Part shown: piece after piece, positions 7,798 to 15,944 of the stretch
Numbering within the stretch: position 1 is the stretch's first letter
Layout of the letters: each line of letters starts with the position of its first letter
Source of the DNA: JAPHSX01 sp039714395
GTDB lineage: Bacteria; Pseudomonadota; Gammaproteobacteria; Thiohalomonadales; Thiohalomonadaceae
Length of the DNA: 64,000 nucleotides
Assembly: GCA_039714395.1 (NCBI GenBank)
Contig: JBDLJH010000001.1
Coordinates: forward strand, 62,001 to 126,000
Direction of reading: 5' to 3'
Notes under the pieces: generated by a model
What the model was told of the DNA's origin: nothing
Seen by the model: only the letters and a program-made list of their open reading frames with translations
Databases searched by the model: none
Position numbers and translations under genes: made by a program

Positions 7798-9340
7798 TTT
7801 GAGGCTCCAGCTTGAGCAGGTTATATTTTTAACCTTCTTGGCGGCAATTTTCTTGCTACATACTTCTCTGGGTTTTGATTATTACTGGCACCTGAAGACG
7901 GGGGAGGTGATTTATCAGACGGGGGGCTTGCCAACGGGAGATATATTTTCGTTTACAGCTAATGGGAAATGGTGGGTGCTACATGAGTGGCTTTTCGAGG
8001 TGGTTCTATATTTTGTTCACGCGCACACTGGTGTTTATGGGGTAAAGCTGTTTTCTGCGCTCATCATGACATTGTCGGTGTATGTGGTCTATCGTGCAGC
8101 AAGGAGGCTGAATGCAGATGATGCGGTATTATTGTTTGTAGTCGCTATAGTCTTCTTGATTATCCAAAGGTTTAATTTTCCTCGGCCACAACTTATAACG
8201 TTTTTGTTTCTTGCCCTATACCTCTATGCGCTAGTTGGATATCGCTATCACAATATAAAGACCGGCCTTTACTGGCTGCCACCCATTATGCTGGTCTGGG
8301 TGAACATGCATGGTGGGTATGTCATTGGGATTGCACTTCTTGTTTTATATGTCACATCGGATCTTTTCGATAGAATGTTGAGCATAAATAAGCGCGGTGA
8401 AGAGACGCCGCTTCGACCGGTATTGTATGTGCTCTTGCTGAGCATATGTGTGTCACTGGTGAATCCTTATACATATCACCACTGGGTTTATCCATTTCAA
8501 GTTATGTCACTATCACTAACAGACGTAATTACAGAATGGAAATCTCCAGATTTTCACCTGTTATTAAGCAAACTGTATCTGCTCTACATGTTCTCGTTTT
8601 TGTTTCTTTGTATATACTCCGAAGGTAGACCACGTCTTGTCGAAGTTGTTGTCCCCTTGTTCTTTATAGCGATGAGCTTCATTTCTAGAAGGCATATGCC
8701 TGTTGCCTTGTTGGTTACGCTTCCGTTTTATGCGTTAGCGCTTAAACGTTTCTCAATGCAATTACGTCGAACGGATTGGGGTGAGAAAGTTTTTTCGCTT
8801 AAAATTGCGGGACAGTATGTGATGAATGGTTCTGTTGAACTTGGCGTCAAGGGCTATTTGTTTAACTGGTTCCTACTTGTTGTGGTAATTGTAGGAACCT
8901 ACCACCTACATCAAACTGAAGTGCATAGAATTGCCTCCTATGAGAGTGATGCGCAACCTGTAGACGCGGTCGATTTTATCAAAAAGGCGGGGATTCAGGG
9001 TAATGTTCTCAATGCATATAATAATGGTGGATATTTAATTTACAGCCTCTATCCTGATAGCAAGGTGTTTATCGATGGCCGAGCCGATCTCTATGGTGAT
9101 CAGTTGTTTTCAGAGTATCAAATAATAAAAACTGGTGCTGAGGGATGGGAGGAGGTGATTGAAAAGTATGAAATTGATTATGTCATCTTTGATACTAAAA
9201 CCACCCTTGTAGGGAGTTTGGATAGAAGCAATGAGTTTAAGTTGATCTATCGTGATAGAAGGTTTTCAGTCTACCTACGTGATAATGAAAAATTCCGTAC
9301 GATAATTGATTATTATCAGAGCATCTATGTCGGGGGCTGA
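7784..9340 (+). CDS. Polytopic membrane protein with C-terminal soluble domain, GT-C-like
   Basis: 518 residues from the ATG at 7784, which has AGGGG 8 bases upstream; a TTG start 18 codons earlier would translate glycosyltransferase-remnant DNA. About ten membrane segments fill residues 8-385. An early loop reads DYYWHLKTGE (about residues 30-39). The C-terminal periplasmic domain (about residues 395-515) has NAYNNGGYLIYSLYP and VFIDGRADLYG. That combination recurs in a large family of predicted GT-C glycosyltransferases of unknown substrate. Lower GC than the flanking genes. It is probably co-transcribed with the upstream membrane protein. Confidence 0.65.
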   Translation: MLPSYLRLQLEQVIFLTFLAAIFLLHTSLGFDYYWHLKTGEVIYQTGGLPTGDIFSFTANGKWWVLHEWLFEVVLYFVHAHTGVYGVKLFSALIMTLSVYVVYRAARRLNADDAVLLFVVAIVFLIIQRFNFPRPQLITFLFLALYLYALVGYRYHNIKTGLYWLPPIMLVWVNMHGGYVIGIALLVLYVTSDLFDRMLSINKRGEETPLRPVLYVLLLSICVSLVNPYTYHHWVYPFQVMSLSLTDVITEWKSPDFHLLLSKLYLLYMFSFLFLCIYSEGRPRLVEVVVPLFFIAMSFISRRHMPVALLVTLPFYALALKRFSMQLRRTDWGEKVFSLKIAGQYVMNGSVELGVKGYLFNWFLLVVVIVGTYHLHQTEVHRIASYESDAQPVDAVDFIKKAGIQGNVLNAYNNGGYLIYSLYPDSKVFIDGRADLYGDQLFSEYQIIKTGAEGWEEVIEKYEIDYVIFDTKTTLVGSLDRSNEFKLIYRDRRFSVYLRDNEKFRTIIDYYQSIYVGG

Positions 9341-9427
9341 GGGTGGTATAGGCAACAGTATATGATATCAATTTGTTTGCTTATCGACGTTACGCTACTC
9401 TTAGGCTCAGCCAAATAATAAATTTAA

Positions 9428-10192
9428 TCAATGCGTTAGTGTATTAGCAGAGCGTTTCGCTGAATTTTCAATAATCGCAATGAACGAAACGCCAAATGGG
9501 AGGTTAATACGGTTCAATAGGTGATGCTCAAGCATAAAGATGTTTTTCAATAGGGCGTTCATCAAGCCCCTTGGTGTATCTGTTCCTGATGCAGTATCAC
9601 GGCTGAATAGTTTATCGATTAACCTTGCGAGTACGGCGAGAGGAAATAGCAGTGTGTTGAAATAGCTAAGTTTCTGAATATGAAAGCCCGCCTCTGTTAT
9701 TTTTTTTTGAAGCATGGAGCGTGTATAGCGGCGCTTGTGGTGGAGGGTAGTATCGTGAGTACTCCACATCCACGGATATGCTGGTACTGTGAGCAGGATT
9801 TTACCATCATCTGCAAGTAAATCACGTAGCCCCATTAGTGCAGACTCATCATTTTCAATGTGCTCTAACACGTCGAAGAGACAAATGAGGTCGAATTTGT
9901 CTTCCCTGAATGGGTTGTCATGAGGAAAATATCCGCCGCGGATATCAATGTCATCGCCGTATTTCTCCATGCTAAGTGTTCGGGCCGTAGAGTCCATCTC
10001 AATGGCACTTACGCTCCCGAATTGCTTTAACATTCTGAGGTTTCCCCCGGTACCAGAGCCAATTTCTAGAATTCTGGCATCAGAAGTGAGCTGGAGATGA
10101 TCAATCATTTTTTTGAGTATGGCGCGTCGGGCGCAGAACCACCAGTGGGTGTCTTCTGTTTGAGCCATAGTCTGGTATGCAGTCGGATCCAT
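9428..10192 (-). CDS. Class I SAM-dependent methyltransferase
   Basis: 254 residues. Motif I reads ILEIGSGTGGNL (about residues 40-51), an acidic residue ends strand 2 (SAIEMD), and motif III/IV is DLICLFDVLEHI, with the LxHI ending typical of small-molecule methyltransferases of the UbiG/Methyltransf_11 group. The N-terminal THWWFCARR segment is common in methyltransferases beside surface-polysaccharide genes. Convergent with the membrane-protein genes and upstream of nothing obvious on its own strand; the substrate is unknown, with a sugar or lipid-linked intermediate the best guess. Confidence 0.8.
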   Translation of the reverse strand: MDPTAYQTMAQTEDTHWWFCARRAILKKMIDHLQLTSDARILEIGSGTGGNLRMLKQFGSVSAIEMDSTARTLSMEKYGDDIDIRGGYFPHDNPFREDKFDLICLFDVLEHIENDESALMGLRDLLADDGKILLTVPAYPWMWSTHDTTLHHKRRYTRSMLQKKITEAGFHIQKLSYFNTLLFPLAVLARLIDKLFSRDTASGTDTPRGLMNALLKNIFMLEHHLLNRINLPFGVSFIAIIENSAKRSANTLTH

Positions 10193-10342
10193 GCTGTCGT
10201 TTCGCCCAATATTTATGCTATTTGTATATTGTTACTCTCGGCGAAAGAATAGCACGCCTGGTCAGCCCTTTTTTTCAAAAATTGATACAAGGGTGCCAAA
10301 GTGGTTATTTCTGTGGGACTTGGGCGGGTGATAAAGAGTGCT

Positions 10343-11701
10343 CTAGTCTAGACCCAGCTTTTTTAGCCGGTAGCGCAGTGAACGAAAGGTGATTCCTAGC
10401 TCCTGGGCAGCTGAGGTTTTATTATTGTTGCACTGCGCTAGCGCTTTCTCTACCAGGATACGTTCGATATTTTCCAGGTACTCTTCAAGGCTATGACCAT
10501 TAAGTTCAGGTTTATATGACGAGGGGAGGCTAAGGTTGATATTTGATAGTAGGAGGTCGTCTTTGGTGAGGGTTTCTCCTTCGAAGAGAGTTAGTGCCCG
10601 TTCCAGTATGTTTTCCAGCTCACGCACATTACCGTTGAAGGGATAGTGTTGTAGTGCCGCTAACGCTTCTTTGGTGAGGCTCGGCGGGCTTATAACCATC
10701 TGTGAAGCAAGGCGCAGGGTGATCTGTTCCACCAGCAGTGGGATATCCTCGGTTCGTTCCCGGAGGCTGGGGATATGTAGTTCGATGACGTTAATGCGGA
10801 AAAACAGATCTTCGCGGAAGCTGCCGCTGGCAACCAGTTCAGTTAGATCCTTGTGAGTGGCACTGAGGATGCGTACATCGATGTGCTGCTCCTGCTGTGC
10901 TCCGACCTGACGAATCGCCTTCTCCTGGATTGCCCGTAGTAGCTTGACCTGCATATCCAGTGGAAGGTCTGCTACTTCGTCGAGGAACAGGGTTCCGCCG
11001 TTAGCCGCCTGAAACAGTCCATCCTTGTCGCTCTGTGCACCGGTAAAGCTCCCCTTTTTGTGGCCGAAAAGCTCACTCTCCATTAACTCGGAGGGGATGG
11101 CACCACAGTTGACCGCGATAAAAGGCATGTCGGCGCGAGGTCCCTGAGCGTGGATCATGCGTGCTACCAGCTCCTTGCCGGTTCCCGATTCGCCGCTGAT
11201 GTAGACGGGGGCCTGGCTGCGTGCCAGTTTGCGAATCATCTGTCGGATAGACTCGATGGCCTGTGATGTTCCCAGCAGCTGTAGCTCATTGCTCTTTGTT
11301 GTCGCTGCGCTGGCGCTGCCTTTGAGGCGCAGGGCGCTGCTCACCAGTTCCCGTAGTGCCTGTAGTTCTACCGGTTTGTTGAGAAAGTCGAAGGCCCCCG
11401 CCTTGAGCGCCTCGATGGCGATATCCATATTGCCATGGGCGGAGATCATGGCGACCGGCAGTTCTGGGTGTTGTTGTTGAATATGGCGGATCAGCTCGAT
11501 GCCGTTACCGTCGGGCAGGCGCATGTCGGTGAGGCAGAGGTCGAAGCTGTCCTGTTGTAGCTGTTTGTGTGCCTCTGCCACGGTCTCTGCTTCGCTGCTG
11601 CGGATATCCATGCGCGACAGGGTGAGGGCGAGCAGCTCGCGGATATCGGGCTCGTCATCGACGATCAGGGCGTGGGCTTGTGCAGGTATGGTCTGTGGCA
11701 T
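10343..11701 (-). CDS. pilR: Sigma-54 response regulator PilR
   Basis: 452-residue NtrC-family activator. Receiver domain (1-120) with acidic pair D15/D16 and phosphoacceptor D59. AAA+ domain (about 145-385) with Walker A GESGTGKE and loop 1 GSFTGA, which contacts RpoN; Walker B is GTLFLDEV. A Fis-type helix-turn-helix ends the protein. It lies 2 bp after pilS, so the two form one operon. The likely target is the RpoN promoter at 4494. Identification as PilR rather than another NtrC paralogue rests on coupling to a six-helix PilS-like kinase and proximity to the pilin. Confidence 0.88.
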   Translation of the reverse strand: MPQTIPAQAHALIVDDEPDIRELLALTLSRMDIRSSEAETVAEAHKQLQQDSFDLCLTDMRLPDGNGIELIRHIQQQHPELPVAMISAHGNMDIAIEALKAGAFDFLNKPVELQALRELVSSALRLKGSASAATTKSNELQLLGTSQAIESIRQMIRKLARSQAPVYISGESGTGKELVARMIHAQGPRADMPFIAVNCGAIPSELMESELFGHKKGSFTGAQSDKDGLFQAANGGTLFLDEVADLPLDMQVKLLRAIQEKAIRQVGAQQEQHIDVRILSATHKDLTELVASGSFREDLFFRINVIELHIPSLRERTEDIPLLVEQITLRLASQMVISPPSLTKEALAALQHYPFNGNVRELENILERALTLFEGETLTKDDLLLSNINLSLPSSYKPELNGHSLEEYLENIERILVEKALAQCNNNKTSAAQELGITFRSLRYRLKKLGLD

Positions 11702-11703
11702 GC

Positions 11704-13347
11704 CTATTCTATGGTTGTACGCTGTTTGGTGAAGTGTAAGCGAAAGCGACTGTTGTTGTCTTCGTCAGGCTCGTAACGCAGTTGTGCCTGATTGCAGGCA
11801 GCCAGTTCGCGGGCGATATATAGCCCCAGCCCGGTGCCGCTGCTCTCGGTCGTAAAGAAAGGCTCGAAGATATTATCCTGCTGTTGTTCCGGGATGCCTG
11901 GGCCATGGTCGATGATATCGAGATACCCCCATTCCTCGTTGGTACTGCCTGCCACTAGTTCTACTCGGGGGTTGTTGGCCCCAGATGCGTGGCGCAGACC
12001 ATTGTGGCAGAGGTTGGTGAGGATTTGACGCAGGTGGTTGGGGTCGAAATAGAGCTGCAAGCCTGGTTCATCACAGTGCCACGCCATAGCGTTCCTATCT
12101 TCACCTTCACCGTGTAGAAACTCCTCGCAAAATTGACTTAGCCATGAGGCAAGCTCAAACAGTTCACTGTGTGACTCATCGCGGCGTCCCAGTTTTAGCA
12201 CATCTTCGATAATGGAGTTAATACGCTGGGTGTGTTTTTTGATGATCGTGGTCAGACGCTGATCGGCCTCGGCCAGTTCCGGGGCCTCGGCCAGCAGGTC
12301 TGCGGCGTGGCTGATGGCCCCCAGTGGGTTGCGGATCTCGTGGGCAATGCTGGCGGTGAGGTGGCCCAGTGAGACGAGTTTGAGCTGCTGTGCCTGCTGT
12401 GTGGCGGCGCTGGCATCTTCAAGAAAGATCAGGGTGCCGCTGGGTTTTTCGGTGCCGATGCGCAGGTATTGCGGTAGTAGCTCGTGGGGGCCCTGTGCTG
12501 GAGTTAGGGTGGTACCTGGGCTGAGCTCGCCATGTTGCCAGCTTTGTAGCTGTTGTTGCAGCTCATGACAGTACTGTTCAAGCGGGGAGTGGGTTGGTAC
12601 TAATGGGCCGCCCAGCAGGCGCCATGCGGCACTGTTGATCAGGCGCACCCGGTAGTCGTTGTCGACTACCAGTACGCCGGTACGCATCTGCTGGATGGTG
12701 TATTCGGTGAGTTGAGCCATATTGGCCAGGTCGAGGCCGCGTTGTGCCGCTAGTTTTTCACTCTCGCGGGTACGACGTGCCAGCACATGGGCAATAATGG
12801 CAGTGGTAAACAGTGCGATGCCCAGGAGTCCCGCCTGGGTGTAGCTTATGCGCGCACCACTTAGGGACAGGAAGGAGAATGTCTGCTCAGCCAGTACTGC
12901 CAGCGAGGCGAGGGCTGCAAACAGTAGCGGTCCGCGTCCGGCGGAGAGCATGCTGGCGTTGGCGATACTTACCACCAGCAGCATTCCGACGCCACTGGCG
13001 ATACCACCGCTGGCATACATCAGTATGGTGATAAAGGCGATGTCTGCCAGTACATGAGTATTGAGTTGCCAGTTGAATGAGGGACGGCGTCTGGCAATGA
13101 ATATCATTGCCAGCAGGCTGAAGCCTAGATAGGCCACGCTGGTGGAGTAGAATAGCTCTGGCCACATCATCCCCAACGGCGGTGGCAGGATACCGCTGTT
13201 CATCTCATAGAGCAGAATAAACAGTGCGGCAAGGGTGAAACGGTAGAGGTTGAATAAGTGTAGTGGCCGCCAGGTTTTGTTGATGCCATCACCCATCGGC
13301 GGGGCACTCTCGCTGAAGAGCTGGGGCAGCTTGTGGCTATCGGCCAT
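11704..13347 (-). CDS. pilS: Sensor histidine kinase PilS
   Basis: 547 residues. Six membrane segments (about residues 30-195) with short loops, as in Pseudomonas PilS, which senses pilin in the inner membrane. Then a PAS domain (about 215-310), a HisKA domain with phosphoacceptor in SIAHEIRNPLGAI, and an ATPase domain with N-box (NLCHNGLRH), DHGPGIP and GTGLGLYIA. It is expected to phosphorylate PilR. Three bp follow the small upstream membrane protein gene and two bp precede pilR. Confidence 0.9.
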   Translation of the reverse strand: MADSHKLPQLFSESAPPMGDGINKTWRPLHLFNLYRFTLAALFILLYEMNSGILPPPLGMMWPELFYSTSVAYLGFSLLAMIFIARRRPSFNWQLNTHVLADIAFITILMYASGGIASGVGMLLVVSIANASMLSAGRGPLLFAALASLAVLAEQTFSFLSLSGARISYTQAGLLGIALFTTAIIAHVLARRTRESEKLAAQRGLDLANMAQLTEYTIQQMRTGVLVVDNDYRVRLINSAAWRLLGGPLVPTHSPLEQYCHELQQQLQSWQHGELSPGTTLTPAQGPHELLPQYLRIGTEKPSGTLIFLEDASAATQQAQQLKLVSLGHLTASIAHEIRNPLGAISHAADLLAEAPELAEADQRLTTIIKKHTQRINSIIEDVLKLGRRDESHSELFELASWLSQFCEEFLHGEGEDRNAMAWHCDEPGLQLYFDPNHLRQILTNLCHNGLRHASGANNPRVELVAGSTNEEWGYLDIIDHGPGIPEQQQDNIFEPFFTTESSGTGLGLYIARELAACNQAQLRYEPDEDNNSRFRLHFTKQRTTIE

Positions 13348-13350
13348 GAT

Positions 13351-13593
13351 TCATCCTGGCCCGGAGTCCCGGTGTTCTTCACAGCAGTAGGCTTTGCCGT
13401 CTTTCGTCAATGCCTGCTTCTCTGGTACGTGCAGGCCACACCGCTCGCAGCGCACCATGGTGCCATCGCTGGGTGGCGCTTCTTTTCGTGGTGTGTGGCG
13501 CTGGGCCTTGCTCATTAGTTTGAGGATCAGACGGTAGAGCAGCCAGAAGATTACAGCTAAGGCTATTAGGCGTATCAGGGACATTGGACTCAT
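13351..13593 (-). CDS. PP0621-family small membrane/zinc-ribbon protein
   Basis: 80 residues: one N-terminal membrane helix (about 5-26), a basic linker, and a C-terminal mini domain MVRCERCGLHVP...CCEEH with a CxxC...CC(x)nH metal-binding pattern. This is the PP0621 family commonly found directly before pilS in beta- and gammaproteobacteria. Function unknown. First gene of the pilS-pilR transcript; the start could alternatively be the Met three residues later. Confidence 0.75.
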   Translation of the reverse strand: MSPMSLIRLIALAVIFWLLYRLILKLMSKAQRHTPRKEAPPSDGTMVRCERCGLHVPEKQALTKDGKAYCCEEHRDSGPG

Positions 13594-13725
13594 TATATAT
13601 GGTTATGGAGTCCACATTGTATCGGCAAGGGGTTGGCTACGACAAACACTGCTTTTGCGCCGGCGGGCCGTTTGCTCCACAATATGTGCCAATTTGTAAT
13701 GTGATAAAAATCCTAGGGGGAAGCG

Positions 13726-14895
13726 ATGAATCTCCATGAATATCAGGCGAAGGGTGTGTTTGCCGAGTACGGTATCCCGGTACCGCAGGGCCAGGTGGCC
13801 GGTAGTGTGACCGAGGCCGAGCATGCGGCACAGGCACTGGGCGGCGAGCGCTGGGTGGTGAAGGCGCAGGTACATGCCGGTGGCCGTGGTAAGGCGGGTG
13901 GCGTCAAGCTGGTCAGCTCGATGAGCGAACTGAAGTCCGAGGTGGATCGTCTGTTGGGTGGCCGCCTGGTGACCCACCAGAGCAGCGCCGAGGGGCAGCC
14001 GATTAATCAGGTATTGATCGAGGGTGTGAGTGATATCGCCCGTGAACTCTACCTCAGTGTGGTGGTGGATCGTGGTTGCCGCCGCGTGGTCTTTATGGCC
14101 TCTACCGAGGGTGGCATGGATATCGAAGAGGTCGCCGCCAACACCCCGGAGAAGATCATCTCCGTTTCGGTTGACCCGGTGGTTGGGCTGCAGTCCTACC
14201 AGACCCGTCAGGTTGCCTTTGCCCTGGGGCTGGCAGGCACCCAGGTGCGTGAGCTGGGCGGCATCATGATGTCGCTTTACAAACTCTTCACCGAGTGCGA
14301 TGCCGCGATGCTGGAGATTAACCCACTGGTGGTAACCGGCGAGGGACACCTCATTGCCCTCGATGCCAAGGTTAATCTGGACGAGAGTGCCCTCTACCGC
14401 CAGCCGGAGATGGCCAAGCTACGTGACGCCACTCAGGAAGACGAGGCGGAGTACCGTGCCAAGCAACATGACCTCAACTATGTGCGTCTCGACGGCAATA
14501 TCGGCTGTATGGTCAACGGTGCCGGGCTGGCGATGGCGACCATGGACCTTATCAAGCTCACAGGCGGTGACCCCGCCAATTTCCTCGATGTGGGCGGTGG
14601 TACCACTGCAGAGAAGGTGGCCGAGGCATTCAAGCTGATCCTCTCAGATGAGAAGGTGGAGGCAATTCTGGTCAATATCTTCGGCGGCATCGTGCGCTGT
14701 GACCTGATTGCCGAGGGCATTATCGCTGCGGTGAAAGAGGTTGATGCCAAGGTGCCGGTAGTGGTGCGCCTTGAGGGCACCAACGTGGAGCAGGGCCGTA
14801 AGATGCTGGCCGAGAGTGGTCTGGCGATTGAAGCCACAGATAAATTGACCGAGGCGGCACATAAAGTCGTTGCTGCAGTGGGAGGGACGAAGTAA
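13726..14895 (+). CDS. sucC: Succinyl-CoA ligase (ADP-forming) subunit beta
   Basis: 389 residues, the usual length. ATP-grasp domain starting MNLHEYQAKGVFAEYGIPVP, with KAQVHAGGRGKAGGVK binding nucleotide (about residues 46-61) and the CoA-ligase domain carrying GNIGCMVNGAGLAMATMD and NIFGGIVRCD. It catalyses the substrate-level phosphorylation step of the TCA cycle with SucD. The TAA overlaps the sucD ATG by one base, so translation is coupled. AGGGGG lies 7-8 bases before the ATG. Confidence 0.97.
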   Translation: MNLHEYQAKGVFAEYGIPVPQGQVAGSVTEAEHAAQALGGERWVVKAQVHAGGRGKAGGVKLVSSMSELKSEVDRLLGGRLVTHQSSAEGQPINQVLIEGVSDIARELYLSVVVDRGCRRVVFMASTEGGMDIEEVAANTPEKIISVSVDPVVGLQSYQTRQVAFALGLAGTQVRELGGIMMSLYKLFTECDAAMLEINPLVVTGEGHLIALDAKVNLDESALYRQPEMAKLRDATQEDEAEYRAKQHDLNYVRLDGNIGCMVNGAGLAMATMDLIKLTGGDPANFLDVGGGTTAEKVAEAFKLILSDEKVEAILVNIFGGIVRCDLIAEGIIAAVKEVDAKVPVVVRLEGTNVEQGRKMLAESGLAIEATDKLTEAAHKVVAAVGGTK

Positions 14896-15776
14896 TGGCG
14901 ATTTTGATCGATAGAGACACCAGGGTGATCTGCCAGGGCTTCACCGGTAAGCAGGGTACCTTCCACTCCGAGCAGGCGATTGCCTACGGCACCAACGTGG
15001 TGGGTGGTGTGACCCCGGGTAAAGGTGGTTCGGTTCATCTTGATCTGCCGGTATTCAATACCGTGCATGATGCGGTTGCCGAGACCGGTGCCGACGCCAC
15101 CATGATCTATGTGCCGGCACCCTTCGCCGCCGATGCCATTCTCGAGGCGGCCGATGCAGGCATTGAGACCATCGTCTGCATTACCGAGGGTATTCCGGTG
15201 CTGGATATGCTGCGGGTCAAGGCGGCGCTGCAAAGCTGTGGAAACGGCCCGCGCCTCATCGGTCCTAACTGCCCCGGTGTGATCTCCCCCGGTGAGTGCA
15301 AGATCGGCATTATGCCAGGCGCCATTCACCAGAAGGGCAAGATCGGTATCGTCTCGCGTTCCGGTACCCTTACCTATGAGGCGGTTCATCAGACCACACT
15401 GGCCGGTCTCGGTCAGTCCACCTGTGTAGGTATCGGTGGCGACCCGATTCACGGTCTAAGCTTTATCGACTGCCTCTGCCTGTTCGAGCGTGACCCGCAG
15501 ACCGAAGGCATCATCATGGTCGGCGAGATTGGCGGTACCGCTGAGGAAGAGGCTGCCGAGTTTATTGCCAAACACATCAGCAAGCCGGTGGTCTCTTACA
15601 TCGCCGGTGTGACCGCCCCTCCCGGTAAGCGCATGGGCCATGCCGGTGCCATTATTGCCGGTGGCAAGGGTACGGCTGAGGAGAAGTTCGCCGCGCTGGA
15701 AAAGGCGGGTGTCTCAGTAGTGCGTTCCCCGGCCGAGCTGGGTGCGAAGATGGCCGAAGTCCTCGCCGCTTCGTAA
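14895..15776 (+). CDS. sucD: Succinyl-CoA ligase (ADP-forming) subunit alpha
   Basis: 293 residues. CoA-binding Rossmann domain with GFTGKQGTFHSEQAI near the start, and the ligase domain containing the phosphohistidine region GHAGAIIAGGKGTAEEK (about residues 246-262). Partner of SucC in the same transcript. A long inverted repeat follows. Confidence 0.97.
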   Translation: MAILIDRDTRVICQGFTGKQGTFHSEQAIAYGTNVVGGVTPGKGGSVHLDLPVFNTVHDAVAETGADATMIYVPAPFAADAILEAADAGIETIVCITEGIPVLDMLRVKAALQSCGNGPRLIGPNCPGVISPGECKIGIMPGAIHQKGKIGIVSRSGTLTYEAVHQTTLAGLGQSTCVGIGGDPIHGLSFIDCLCLFERDPQTEGIIMVGEIGGTAEEEAAEFIAKHISKPVVSYIAGVTAPPGKRMGHAGAIIAGGKGTAEEKFAALEKAGVSVVRSPAELGAKMAEVLAAS

Positions 15777-15788
15777 CGGCCCAGCTCA

Positions 15789-15877
15789 CCCCTGTCTGTC
15801 CCGATAACGGCGTTTCAAAATGGTCACTTACATTTGTAAGCTCACATTTTGTGCCTTGTTCTCGGGACAGACAGGGG
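15789..15877. repeat. Long imperfect inverted repeat after sucD
   Basis: Perfect 16-base outer arms CCCCTGTCTGTCCCGA (15789-15804) and TCGGGACAGACAGGGG (15862-15877) enclose a 57-base centre that is itself partly palindromic (AAAATG...CATTTT with TTACA/TGTAA). No T-run follows. It could act as a transcript-end hairpin or be a small dispersed palindromic element. It fills most of the gap between sucD and nadE. Confidence 0.8.
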
Positions 15878-15944
15878 CAATCTGAACCGTTACGCTATTC
15901 TTTGGCGTAGAGATTCTCTAATTAACTAGATAGAGTCTGAAAAG

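Noticed and set aside
13603..15452. Long open frames antisense to sucCD
   Set aside because: They mirror the strongly biased codon use of sucC and sucD and have no family features.
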